Positions 17,391-25,549 of a stretch of 64,000 nt of DNA are shown here, piece after piece (the first letter of the stretch is position 1; each line of letters begins with the position of its first letter). This DNA comes from RUG334 sp045599645. GTDB lineage: Bacteria; Muiribacteriota; Ozemobacteria; Ozemobacterales; Ozemobacteraceae. Location of the stretch: assembly GCA_045599645.1 (NCBI GenBank), contig JAZRWI010000080.1:1-64000 (forward strand). The letters run 5' to 3'. The notes beneath the pieces were generated by a model. That model saw nothing but the letters and a program-made list of their open reading frames with translations, had not been told where the DNA came from and searched no databases. The position numbers were made by a program, and so were the translations under genes.

Positions 17391-18175
17391 GCTCTCTTAT
17401 CGGCATAGAATTACCTTTTTATACTTATGGCATTCTTATGGGAATAGCCTTTATTCTTGGAATATGGCTATTCAAATTCAATTCCAGAAATTCTTCTCTG
17501 CCTCGCCCACCCTTCATTGATTTAATATTAGTATTATCTATATGTGGTGTTGCTGGAGCAAGAATTAACTATATTCTGCTTTTTCCCCAGTATTATCATA
17601 GCCTCAGGGATTGTCTCGCCCTACATGAAGGTGGTCTTGTATTTTACGGCGGTCTGATATTAGCAATTATTGGACTTCTTGTATATTGCAAGCTTAAGCA
17701 TTATTCATTTGCCATGGTAGCAGACTATATGATTCCATCACTGGCCTTAGGGCACGCCATGGGACGCGTAGGCTGTCTTATAAACGATTGCTGCTATGGC
17801 GCTGTAACTGAAGCCATTAAAATATATCATCTAAAAAGAGACCCGGTAGGTGTTTTCAGGCACCCTACCCAATTATATGAAATAACATATCTAATTATAT
17901 TAGCAATAATATTTACATTCATTCTGCGCAGCAACTGGCAGGAAAAACCAGGCAACAGAGGCTGTGTTACTGCCAGTTATTTAATTTCCTATGCAATATT
18001 AAGATTTGGAAATGAATTTCTGAGAGCTGATTCAAGAGGTGGCTTCTTTACAATACTTCAACTGTCACCTGCTCAGATTACTTCACTTATACTATTAATA
18101 TGTGGTATTTTATGGATAATAAATATAAAAAGAAAGAATCACAACGTTGATTGCGGAGAAATAAACAATGGATAA
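17387..18175 (+). CDS. Prolipoprotein diacylglyceryl transferase-like, copy 2
   Basis: 262 residues, paralogous to the preceding gene and of equal length: matching blocks are EGGLVFYGGLILAI, ALGHAMGRVGCLINDCCYGA and HPTQLYE. The arginine and glycine of the GR-G signature are kept (copy 1 has AR in place of GR), so both may be active, or one copy may have changed substrate or become an accessory subunit. Coupled by ATGA to copy 1, and its end overlaps the rluD start by 8 bases. Two adjacent lgt-like genes in one operon are unusual. Confidence 0.85.
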   Translation: MSSLIGIELPFYTYGILMGIAFILGIWLFKFNSRNSSLPRPPFIDLILVLSICGVAGARINYILLFPQYYHSLRDCLALHEGGLVFYGGLILAIIGLLVYCKLKHYSFAMVADYMIPSLALGHAMGRVGCLINDCCYGAVTEAIKIYHLKRDPVGVFRHPTQLYEITYLIILAIIFTFILRSNWQEKPGNRGCVTASYLISYAILRFGNEFLRADSRGGFFTILQLSPAQITSLILLICGILWIINIKRKNHNVDCGEINNG

Positions 18176-19094
18176 CATAGAAAACTGGATTGTAGAAGAA
18201 GATTATGCTGGTTTACGTTTAGATCAGGCAATCAACAGAAAGTTCCCTGATATTTCAAGAACCGTTGCCCAGGATATGGTTAAAAACGGTGAAATTAAAG
18301 TCGCTGGCTCTACAGTAAAGCCTGGCTTGAAATTAAAAACAGGTGATTCGGTAGAAATAGTCATGAGAAGCGACGAACTGAGCACTGAAATTCAGCCTAC
18401 AGAAATGAATTTTCCTATTCTTTATGAAGACGACGACATCATTGTTATCAATAAGCCCTTTGGTCTTGTTGTTCATCCTGGTGCCGGGAATGAAAAGGAA
18501 ACCGTTGTTTCTGCTGTTTTAAGCCATACTACTCTCAGCCCAATCGGTGCACCGGACAGACCCGGTGTTGTTCATCGTCTGGACAAGGAAACAAGCGGTA
18601 TTATGGTTCTTGCCAAAAACAAGGAAGCCCATAAGAATCTTGCAGACCAGTTTGCCAGCCACGATTTGGAAAAGGAATACCTTGCAATTATCCAAGGCCA
18701 TATAGTCAATAAAAAGGGACGTGTTCAGGTTGCTATCGAACGTGACCCGAACCAGCGACAGCGCATGAAAGCAACTTCTGAAGATAATGGCAAAATGGCC
18801 ATTTCTATTTTTGAAGTTGTTGAATATCTTAAAAATGCAACCTTAGTAAGAGTAAAGATTTTAACCGGTAGAACTCACCAGATTAGAGTCCACATGTCAT
18901 TTACAGGCCATCCTCTCATGGGTGACACAACCTATGGAGGTTGCAAATTTGGTAAGGATGAGCATTTCCTGCATAGTGCGAAACTTGCATTCAAGCATCC
19001 TATCACTGGTAAGAACATGACATTCGAAGCAGAAATACCACCTCGCTTCAAGGAAGTTCTAGAAGAATTAAGAGACGGAGCCTCAAAAAAATAA
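18168..19094 (+). CDS. rluD: Large-subunit rRNA pseudouridine synthase, RluD family
   Basis: 308 residues. An N-terminal S4 RNA-binding domain (residues about 14-75, RLDQAINRKFPDISRTVAQD) is followed by the RluA/RluD catalytic domain with VVHRLDKETSGIMVLAKN, whose Asp is the catalytic nucleophile, and later LTGRTHQIRVHMSFTGHPLM. It isomerises uridines in 23S rRNA helix 69 in characterised relatives. The position next to lspA is a widely conserved arrangement. It overlaps both neighbours by a few bases. Confidence 0.93.
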   Translation: MDNIENWIVEEDYAGLRLDQAINRKFPDISRTVAQDMVKNGEIKVAGSTVKPGLKLKTGDSVEIVMRSDELSTEIQPTEMNFPILYEDDDIIVINKPFGLVVHPGAGNEKETVVSAVLSHTTLSPIGAPDRPGVVHRLDKETSGIMVLAKNKEAHKNLADQFASHDLEKEYLAIIQGHIVNKKGRVQVAIERDPNQRQRMKATSEDNGKMAISIFEVVEYLKNATLVRVKILTGRTHQIRVHMSFTGHPLMGDTTYGGCKFGKDEHFLHSAKLAFKHPITGKNMTFEAEIPPRFKEVLEELRDGASKK

Positions 19095-19456
19095 TGAATA
19101 ATTCAGCTTCTTATAGCACACGTCACGGCGGTCTTGGACTTTACGCCATATTCCTTATTATAGTAGGTCTTGGTCTGGCACTGTTTGTTTTCATGCCGGA
19201 ATACAATGAAGTCCAAAATGGTATCTACAACGTTTCCTGCGAAGACATCAGAGCCAAGATTCAAAGTGCAGTTGATGATTACAATGTCAACAACAGCAAG
19301 TCCTATGGCAAACCCAATCTTGTTGTGGACTTAGATACACTTAAAGAAAAGGGTTACCTGAGAGAAATAAAGCTTTGCCCGCAAAAGGGTGTTTATATGT
19401 TTGATAAAAACAATAAAGTAATTTGTTCAATACATACGAAAGGCCAAACCAAATGA
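19094..19456 (+). CDS. Small membrane protein with pilin-like globular domain
   Basis: 120 residues. A single hydrophobic helix (about residues 15-33, LYAIFLIIVGLGLALFVFMP) precedes a soluble domain. That domain reads like the C-terminal part of small pilins and pseudopilins: SCEDIRAKIQSAVDDYNVNN, then LVVDLDTLKEKGYLREIKLC, PQKGVYMF and VICSIH. The spacing of the Cys pairs and the CPxxGxY block match the genuine pilin at 180-539. However, there is no prepilin cleavage site and no Glu+5, so it cannot be processed as a pilin in the usual way. It overlaps rluD by 1 base and the HAMP gene by 4. Confidence 0.65.
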   Translation: MNNSASYSTRHGGLGLYAIFLIIVGLGLALFVFMPEYNEVQNGIYNVSCEDIRAKIQSAVDDYNVNNSKSYGKPNLVVDLDTLKEKGYLREIKLCPQKGVYMFDKNNKVICSIHTKGQTK

Positions 19457-20133
19457 CAAAATATAAAAGACACACCTACTTAATCAAAACAGGTCTTCAA
19501 TTAAGATATATGGGCATTCTAGTAGTATGCATGCTCACTGTTGCTTTTGGCGTCGGTTGGATAATTTACCATACAACCTGGAGCCAGATTGCTCTTACAC
19601 CTGATTTGAGCCTTGATAAACTTTACCTTATTTTTGAAGACGTAAATCATCAGCTTGTTTGGTGGGTTTTGGCCTTTATAGTTATTATTGGCTTTATTTC
19701 AGTATTTGTTTCACATAAAATTGCCGGTCCTGTTTATCGTCTTGAAGAAACAACAAAGCTTATTGCTGCAGGCGATTTAACTCATAAGGTCCATTTAAGA
19801 CATGGCGACGAATTAGGCGATCTTCAAGATGCCTTTAACTCAATGTCTGATTCTCTTTGCAATATGGTCAAAAAAGACCGTGAAGTAATTGATAGACTTG
19901 GTAGGACAGGTGACTCGCTTCGTAAAAAAATAGATTCCAAGAATCTAGATCAGGAAACCATGGAAGAAGTTGCTTACGAATTGAATGCTATTATTGAAGA
20001 ATTAAAGCTTGTTACAAGCAACTTCAAGCTGCCTGAAAATCAATCTGCTTCCAATACCCCACAGATAAGTCAGGATTCATTAACAGAAGAAGATTCGCCA
20101 GTAGACCAAGATTCTCCAACAGAAGAAAATTGA
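19453..20133 (+). CDS. HAMP-domain membrane protein
   Basis: 226 residues from the ATG at 19453, which forms an ATGA overlap with the previous gene; an in-frame TTG at 19423 is less likely. Two membrane helices (about residues 18-40 and 66-88) flank a short extracytoplasmic loop. A HAMP domain follows (KIAGPVYRLEETTKLIAAGD, HGDELGDLQDAFNSM), then a coiled coil and a repeated acidic tail (SLTEEDSPVDQDSPTEEN). No kinase, cyclase or methyl-accepting region is attached, so signalling output would need a partner. The GAF/class III cyclase four genes on is one candidate. Confidence 0.8.
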   Translation: MTKYKRHTYLIKTGLQLRYMGILVVCMLTVAFGVGWIIYHTTWSQIALTPDLSLDKLYLIFEDVNHQLVWWVLAFIVIIGFISVFVSHKIAGPVYRLEETTKLIAAGDLTHKVHLRHGDELGDLQDAFNSMSDSLCNMVKKDREVIDRLGRTGDSLRKKIDSKNLDQETMEEVAYELNAIIEELKLVTSNFKLPENQSASNTPQISQDSLTEEDSPVDQDSPTEEN

Positions 20134-20174
20134 TTTTACTAATTTTCATAGGAAATTGTGCCGATTAAATTGGT

Positions 20175-21002
20175 ATGAAAATCAAGAAACGTCACAATTA
20201 TGCCATAACGGCCTGCTTATTTTTTGCAGCATTAATCATATTTCTAACAGGTATGACCGTTAGAAAAAATCCTGAGCGCCGAAATCAGGATACAGCCGCC
20301 AAAGGTCGCCCTGTCTACGAAGAAATGTTCCGAGATGGTAGACTTCGCATTGCTGTATTCTGGGGCTGGGACCACCCAAGAGATACTATAATGAATTCTT
20401 TCCCTGCCTTTGAAACCTTAAACGGGAAACGCTTATATTATCAGGGAAGACCAGTGCAGATTGAAATTGGCATGATTACCCAAGTAAATAATAATCCAAA
20501 GGCTGTATTTAAAAGAGCTTTGGAAGATCCGAGCATAGACATGATTATTTATTCAGGTCATGGTCGTTATGGTCGTGGCATGGCTTTTACAGACATGGAA
20601 GACATTTTCCATTGCGGAAACGGTGACGTTGTTGAAGACAGGCATGTTAAACCATACCGTAACATAAAAGCCACTTCTGAAGATTTAGATTCTACACGTT
20701 TTCCACAGACCTATAAGATTATCATGCTGAATACCTGTGATTCTAATGGTCATTTCAGAGAAATCTGGACAAGACGCTTCCAGATGTGCAATTCACCAGT
20801 AGATCTTTTAACAGTTGAATACCCTGTTTTCAACTATTACGATAATGTCCGTGTTTTAAATCTTATTCAAGATATTCTAAGCTTTGCAGACTGGAAAACA
20901 ATAAAAAAACATTACGATTCAGAGGTGCATAAACGCCAAAATAGGCTTATAATAGAACCAATATATGTGCCGGAAAGTAATAAATTTGCCAGCACCTATT
21001 GA
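20175..21002 (+). CDS. Membrane-anchored caspase-like (CHAT/C14-type) protein
   Basis: 275 residues. An uncleaved signal anchor (residues about 9-28) puts the domain outside the cytoplasm. Two motifs are placed as in the caspase/CHAT/gingipain fold: a hydrophobic strand ending in IIYSGHGRYGRG (His129) and a later strand KIIMLNTCDSNG (Cys188), giving a His-Cys dyad 59 residues apart. I infer a caspase-fold hydrolase or a derived binding protein; the substrate is unknown. It sits 41 bases after the HAMP gene and 25 before the M50B-like gene. The alternative of a non-peptidase protein with chance motifs cannot be excluded. Confidence 0.55.
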   Translation: MKIKKRHNYAITACLFFAALIIFLTGMTVRKNPERRNQDTAAKGRPVYEEMFRDGRLRIAVFWGWDHPRDTIMNSFPAFETLNGKRLYYQGRPVQIEIGMITQVNNNPKAVFKRALEDPSIDMIIYSGHGRYGRGMAFTDMEDIFHCGNGDVVEDRHVKPYRNIKATSEDLDSTRFPQTYKIIMLNTCDSNGHFREIWTRRFQMCNSPVDLLTVEYPVFNYYDNVRVLNLIQDILSFADWKTIKKHYDSEVHKRQNRLIIEPIYVPESNKFASTY

Positions 21003-21027
21003 TTTATTTAGACGAGGTGACTAGTTT

Positions 21028-21714
21028 ATGGGTAGAGAAACAAAGCTAACAGGTCTCGAAATTCCCTTGATTCTTGCAGTTATATCACTTTTCTGCTGGA
21101 ATTCCCCTATTTTATTACCCGCAAAGCTCCTGACCGTATTCTTCCATGAACTTTCGCATGGTCTGGCAGCAATTTTAACAGGCGGTCATATTTTAAGAAT
21201 CACATTAAACATGCAGCAAGGCGGTCTCTGTTATTCTACCGGCGGTTGGTTTTTAGTAACAGCGACAGCAGGTTATCTTGGAAGTCTTTTATGGGGTTCC
21301 GGCATTCTGCTTGCTTCCTTGAAAAAAGGAATCAGCCGTGGCTTAACCGAAGGCATAGGTGCTTTGCTTCTTATCACCGCTGCACTCTGGATTAGAGATT
21401 TTCAGGCACTGGCCATTACCATAACAACAGCTATTGCTCTTATATATATAGCCTCTAAGCTTAAAGAAGTATATTGCGATATTTTCTTAAAGTATATAAG
21501 TCTGATTTCTTGCTTCTACGTTATTTTTGATATTAAAGACGACTTGTTAGACAGAAGCATACCTGCTTCTGATGCTTATCAGATTTCTTCACGCATATTT
21601 CCAAGTTTCATGACAGGTTTTGGCAGCTACATTATTGGTCTATTATGGATGGCAGTTGCTATATATGTATTGTATAAAGTATTTAATTATGCTCTTAACC
21701 CCAACAGAAAGTAA
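21028..21714 (+). CDS. M50B-like integral membrane protein
   Basis: 228 residues, six or so hydrophobic helices. The first helix pair carries FFHELSHGLAAILTGGHI, an HExxH zinc motif inside a membrane segment as in the M50B-like family (PF13398) related to site-2 proteases. A second conserved element, GYLGSLLWGSGIL, resembles the C-terminal ligand region of this family. Proteolysis is not proven for most members. The start ATG has GAGGTG a few bases upstream. Its place between the caspase-like and cyclase genes suggests membrane signalling. Confidence 0.8.
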   Translation: MGRETKLTGLEIPLILAVISLFCWNSPILLPAKLLTVFFHELSHGLAAILTGGHILRITLNMQQGGLCYSTGGWFLVTATAGYLGSLLWGSGILLASLKKGISRGLTEGIGALLLITAALWIRDFQALAITITTAIALIYIASKLKEVYCDIFLKYISLISCFYVIFDIKDDLLDRSIPASDAYQISSRIFPSFMTGFGSYIIGLLWMAVAIYVLYKVFNYALNPNRK

Positions 21715-21733
21715 TAATGAATAGGAAGCTTAT

Positions 21734-23353
21734 ATGGCGCTTAATTTCGAACAACTTCAAAAAATCTGGGATCTTCACAAAAGTCTTGATGACTTACTTG
21801 AAAGTCTTCAATTCGACCACAAGGATTTAAAAACAGCATATGAAGATGTATATAAATTCCTTGAAAAAAAGATAGGTATATCTGCATTATTCATTGAAAC
21901 AAAGAATGAAAAGCTCATTAATACCGTTTTTACCTATGGTGCCTGTAATGAAGATTTAAAGGTCAGAGCTCCCCAGCTTTCTGAAGTAAACGAAATAGTA
22001 AGCTTTACTACTCCTGGTGGTCTTTGGTTTGCCCAGCCTATCGATGTTGACAATCATATTATCGGGACTATTGCCATAGGCTTAAAGCTTAACCTGAGGG
22101 GTTCAGTATTACCAAGCACAGAATATTTCGCAGAAGTTCTCAATACCATAAGCGAACTTATAGATAGCTACACATACGCTATTCACTGCACAAGCATCAA
22201 GCACAGCATGATTATGGGTCTTCAGGAAGCTCTTGCAGATCAGGATATAATCTCATCTCTTGACAAAGCTACTCAGATACTTTTCCAGTCTTTAAAATTC
22301 AAGCATATGATGATTGTTTACACAGATCGTGAAATAATCACTGAAAGCAAGAATATTAAATACGTATATTTCGAAGGAAATAAGCACCTATACGACAATA
22401 TTGACAATCCATGGTCCATACTGGATAAGAAAGCCCGTAACCACAGCAATTTCCTGCAAATCACCCCAGATGAGTTGTGCAAACTGCTGGAATTAAAAAA
22501 TTGCACTGTCACTTATCTTACAAAGGGCATGGATGAAAACGATTCTATTGGTTTTATTGCAACAGAAGTCGGCGAAGGCGAAAAACTTTCAATCCTTTCA
22601 CAGGACTTGCTTCAGATATTCTCTGAAGAATTGAGACAACGCCTCATAGACCTGAACCGCGAAAAAAATATTCTTCGCAAATACTTCCCTAACCCGGTAA
22701 TTAATCAGTTAATCACAACCAGTAACTACGAAGAACGCTATTTAAAAACCAGAGATGCAGAAATAGGTATTATTTTTGCCGATATTTCTGGCTTCACCAA
22801 AATGAGTGAACAGATTCTTAAATCTCCTGAAAGAATCACAAACTTTGTCAACAAATGGGCTAAGGGTGTTGTTACAAGAGTATTCCCATTAGGCGCTACT
22901 CTCGACAAGCTTATCGGTGACTGTGCTATGTTCCTGTTTGGACCGCCATTCTATGAAACAAGCCCGGATGTATTAATAAAGCACATGCTGCAGGCATCCC
23001 AGCAAATTGTCAATTACACAAAGAACTACTTGAGATTGCCAGAAAACGCTGATATCAGACGTCATCCTGATTTTGAAAAATTCGGTGTTTCTATCGGTGT
23101 AAACTACTGTCACTGCATCGTAGGTCTTATCGGACCTAATCAGGATCTTACAGCCTTCAGTTCAGGCGTTAATATTACAGCCAGACTTCAAGGCCTCGCT
23201 GGAACAAACGAAATTTTTGTAACAGAAGCTGTTAAAGATATTGCAACACAACATTCCAAATCCTGGAAATTCTCAGACAAACAGACTGCTTCAGTAAAGA
23301 ACGTTGAAAAGCCGGTAGCATACTATAAGCTATTGTCTGGCCGCCAGGAATGA
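21734..23353 (+). CDS. GAF-domain class III adenylate/guanylate cyclase
   Basis: 539 residues. The N-terminal two thirds hold GAF-like sensory domains (residues about 30-145 and 170-300). The C-terminal class III nucleotide cyclase domain has the first metal Asp in IGIIFADISGFTKMSEQ, the second in KLIGDCAMFLFGPP, and the transition-state Asn/Arg in SGVNITARLQGLAG. All catalytic positions visible by eye are intact, so it should make cAMP or cGMP. It is soluble, with no membrane helix. The stop overlaps the GIY-YIG start (ATGA). Confidence 0.88.
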   Translation: MALNFEQLQKIWDLHKSLDDLLESLQFDHKDLKTAYEDVYKFLEKKIGISALFIETKNEKLINTVFTYGACNEDLKVRAPQLSEVNEIVSFTTPGGLWFAQPIDVDNHIIGTIAIGLKLNLRGSVLPSTEYFAEVLNTISELIDSYTYAIHCTSIKHSMIMGLQEALADQDIISSLDKATQILFQSLKFKHMMIVYTDREIITESKNIKYVYFEGNKHLYDNIDNPWSILDKKARNHSNFLQITPDELCKLLELKNCTVTYLTKGMDENDSIGFIATEVGEGEKLSILSQDLLQIFSEELRQRLIDLNREKNILRKYFPNPVINQLITTSNYEERYLKTRDAEIGIIFADISGFTKMSEQILKSPERITNFVNKWAKGVVTRVFPLGATLDKLIGDCAMFLFGPPFYETSPDVLIKHMLQASQQIVNYTKNYLRLPENADIRRHPDFEKFGVSIGVNYCHCIVGLIGPNQDLTAFSSGVNITARLQGLAGTNEIFVTEAVKDIATQHSKSWKFSDKQTASVKNVEKPVAYYKLLSGRQE

Positions 23354-23649
23354 TTATTATAGCAACAAAACCAGCCACAGAAATATCAAAGAACCCTGAC
23401 GGCTGGGTTGTTTATATTTTAGAATGCTGTGATGGTTCTTTATATACTGGTATTACCAACAACCTGGACAACAGGATAAAAACCCATAACAGCGGCAAAG
23501 GTGCTAAGTTCACAAGAGCGCGACGTCCTGTGGTATTACGTTATTTTGAAAACGTTGAAAGCAAAAGTGCTGCTCTTAAGCGGGAAATAGCTATAAAAAA
23601 GCTATCCCGCACCCAAAAACTGGAGCTTATTCAGCGACGATCCTTGTAG
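23350..23649 (+). CDS. GIY-YIG domain protein (UPF0213/YhbQ type)
   Basis: 99 residues; the domain starts near residue 19 after a short extra N terminus. Motif: VVYILECCDGSLYTGITNNL, then HNSGKGAKFTRARRPVVLRY and ESKSAALKREIAIKKLSR. This is the single-domain GIY-YIG family related to SLX1 nuclease domains. Cellular role is unclear. It is translationally coupled to the cyclase gene, and its 3' end overlaps the convergent minus-strand protease gene by 19 bases. Confidence 0.9.
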   Translation: MIIIATKPATEISKNPDGWVVYILECCDGSLYTGITNNLDNRIKTHNSGKGAKFTRARRPVVLRYFENVESKSAALKREIAIKKLSRTQKLELIQRRSL

Positions 23650-24458
23650 AAATCAGGCTCGAAATATTCATACCATTCTTCCTTCTGATTGGAAAGACCT
23701 ACTCTCCAAGCTGTTAGAGGACCTAATTCAAGCTGTTCAAAATCTCTATAGGTTTCGCGCATAATATCATTAGGAAAATGCTTTTTAGCAAATTCAGCCT
23801 GAGTTTTATTGTGATCTGCTGCCAGATACAAATCCCAGGCACCAAAAATATGAAGTATTTCGTGAGCAATATTCTGCGGTGTGAAATCTTCGTATTTTCC
23901 ATCTTTATACTTGGTGTATAAAATAGCCCAATCAAGGAATTTACCTTTATCTGCGCCATAATAGCATGGCTGAGAATAACCGGAACCATTTTTGTTCGCC
24001 AGGAATATCACAATAAAATTCTGGCAATCAGGATTATCAAGCTTTGCCTTTTCTTCGTATGCATACATGTTTTTGTAGCCTAAGGCATTAAAAATCTTTA
24101 TTCCAACCTGAAAATGCTCGCTATCAGAGCCTGTTCCGTCATGAATATTATCAATAATTATATCTTCATCTAAGCCTACGAAGCTGTTTTTAAACTCAAT
24201 TTTATCCGCTTCATATTTATGAGCCTGCTTTTGAAGCCAATTTTCAGCCATTTCAAGATTAGGAATATACTTCTTCTTATCAGCAGCGTCCCATTTGCTT
24301 TCAGATACAAATACTGTCAGGATATGGGTTTTGCCGGTCAGGGTCTTAGCCATTCCTGTATTTGCTTCTTCATAAAAGCAAGGCTCTGAGAAGCAGATAT
24401 TTGAATCAAAGGCCATAAAGCAGGCTAAGACCAACAAAAAACAATTGATTTTTCCCAT
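23631..24458 (-). CDS. Secreted metzincin-like metalloprotease
   Basis: 275 residues. N-terminal signal peptide (MGKINCFLLVLACFMAFDSN). The C-terminal half contains NIAHEILHIFGAWDLY, an HExxHxxGxxD zinc motif in which Asp takes the usual third His position, and NDIMRETY about 30 residues later, which can be the Met-turn. This combination suggests a metzincin-type endopeptidase, though the family is not recognised beyond the motif. It starts 9 bases after the stop of the upstream secreted unknown at 24468, so both probably share a transcript. Confidence 0.65.
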   Translation of the reverse strand: MGKINCFLLVLACFMAFDSNICFSEPCFYEEANTGMAKTLTGKTHILTVFVSESKWDAADKKKYIPNLEMAENWLQKQAHKYEADKIEFKNSFVGLDEDIIIDNIHDGTGSDSEHFQVGIKIFNALGYKNMYAYEEKAKLDNPDCQNFIVIFLANKNGSGYSQPCYYGADKGKFLDWAILYTKYKDGKYEDFTPQNIAHEILHIFGAWDLYLAADHNKTQAEFAKKHFPNDIMRETYRDFEQLELGPLTAWRVGLSNQKEEWYEYFEPDFYKDRR

Positions 24459-24467
24459 ATATTATCT

Positions 24468-25358
24468 TTATTCACCAAGCTTAAAAATCTGGCGAAGCTT
24501 AGCTGAATTAATCATATCAGCAGCTTTTAAATCAGCCCAGTCATATTTTGTGTTAAAACCGGTTTCAAGACTTTCACGATTTTCTGGATTATATAATGCT
24601 GCTCTTACCAGACAGCTTTGGATAAGAACCTGTGACATCTGCATTGCAGCTATGAAATTATCAGGGTCTATTTCAGTCAGCTTCACACCATTTTTATTCA
24701 AAGCTTCAGCAGGATACGTAAAGCAAGAAGCATTATCAGCTATTTCTGAGTTAATCTTAATATTATCAAAAACAACGGTTGAATCACCCATATCAATAGT
24801 TAAGCTTTTAAATGGGAATGCAGATTTTGTATCAATAACAGTAGTTTCCTTAGATTTCTGGCTGGTATAGCCAGTAATTTCAAGCAAACCATCTTTTTCA
24901 GTAGCAGCCATATTATCATCAGCCGGCTTGGCTAAATCAAGAAAGCTGACATTAATAGCATTTTCCTTTTCCTGTTCATTTGGTCTGTGATAGAAAACAT
25001 TTGCTACAAGCTGAGCATTTTCATATATAATCTTAACAATATTAATATTGCCTGTGGCAAGCCATATCTGTTTAGACATAGCATCATAGAAAAGAGCCTT
25101 GTCATCTCTTATAACAAGAACAGGGGTTTTATCCTTATCAAAAAGATTAAAGCCAAAATGACCGCTGCTTTTATACCAGTTCTGAACTGTATAAACATCA
25201 CCTTCATTTGTTATAGACAGCTGAAAATGGAAGGTTTCAATGTTTTTATCAGGTATGGAAATATTTGGAACATATTTTTCAAGAAGTTCCATTGGTGTCT
25301 GTGCATAGCAAGAGCATGCTGTAAAAATCAATAAAAATAAGGCGATAAATCTTTTCAT
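24468..25358 (-). CDS. Secreted protein, possibly LolA-like fold
   Basis: 296 residues from the ATG at 25358, chosen because TAGGAGA stands just upstream and a good signal peptide (MKRFIALFLLIFTACSCYAQ) begins there; the open frame runs 30 codons further upstream without a signal. The mature protein alternates beta strands of the pattern KTPVLVIRDDKALFYDAMSK, QIWLATGNINIVKII, reminiscent of the half-barrel of outer-membrane lipoprotein-sorting proteins, but no definitive motif is present. Cotranscribed with the metzincin-like gene. Confidence 0.55.
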   Translation of the reverse strand: MKRFIALFLLIFTACSCYAQTPMELLEKYVPNISIPDKNIETFHFQLSITNEGDVYTVQNWYKSSGHFGFNLFDKDKTPVLVIRDDKALFYDAMSKQIWLATGNINIVKIIYENAQLVANVFYHRPNEQEKENAINVSFLDLAKPADDNMAATEKDGLLEITGYTSQKSKETTVIDTKSAFPFKSLTIDMGDSTVVFDNIKINSEIADNASCFTYPAEALNKNGVKLTEIDPDNFIAAMQMSQVLIQSCLVRAALYNPENRESLETGFNTKYDWADLKAADMINSAKLRQIFKLGE

Positions 25359-25549
25359 GTTTTCTCCTAATATACAAGCGTTTGCCATACATCTATAATT
25401 CTTACAAAAGGGTCTATTTGTCAAGATTTGACTTTTATTATCCGGCAATTTATACTTAATTAATCAAGAAAAATGCGAGATTTAATAAGGCATGAAATGC
25501 TGGTATAACCTCAAGGTTCGTTGCCAGCCGTCATTTGAGGAGTGGAGAA

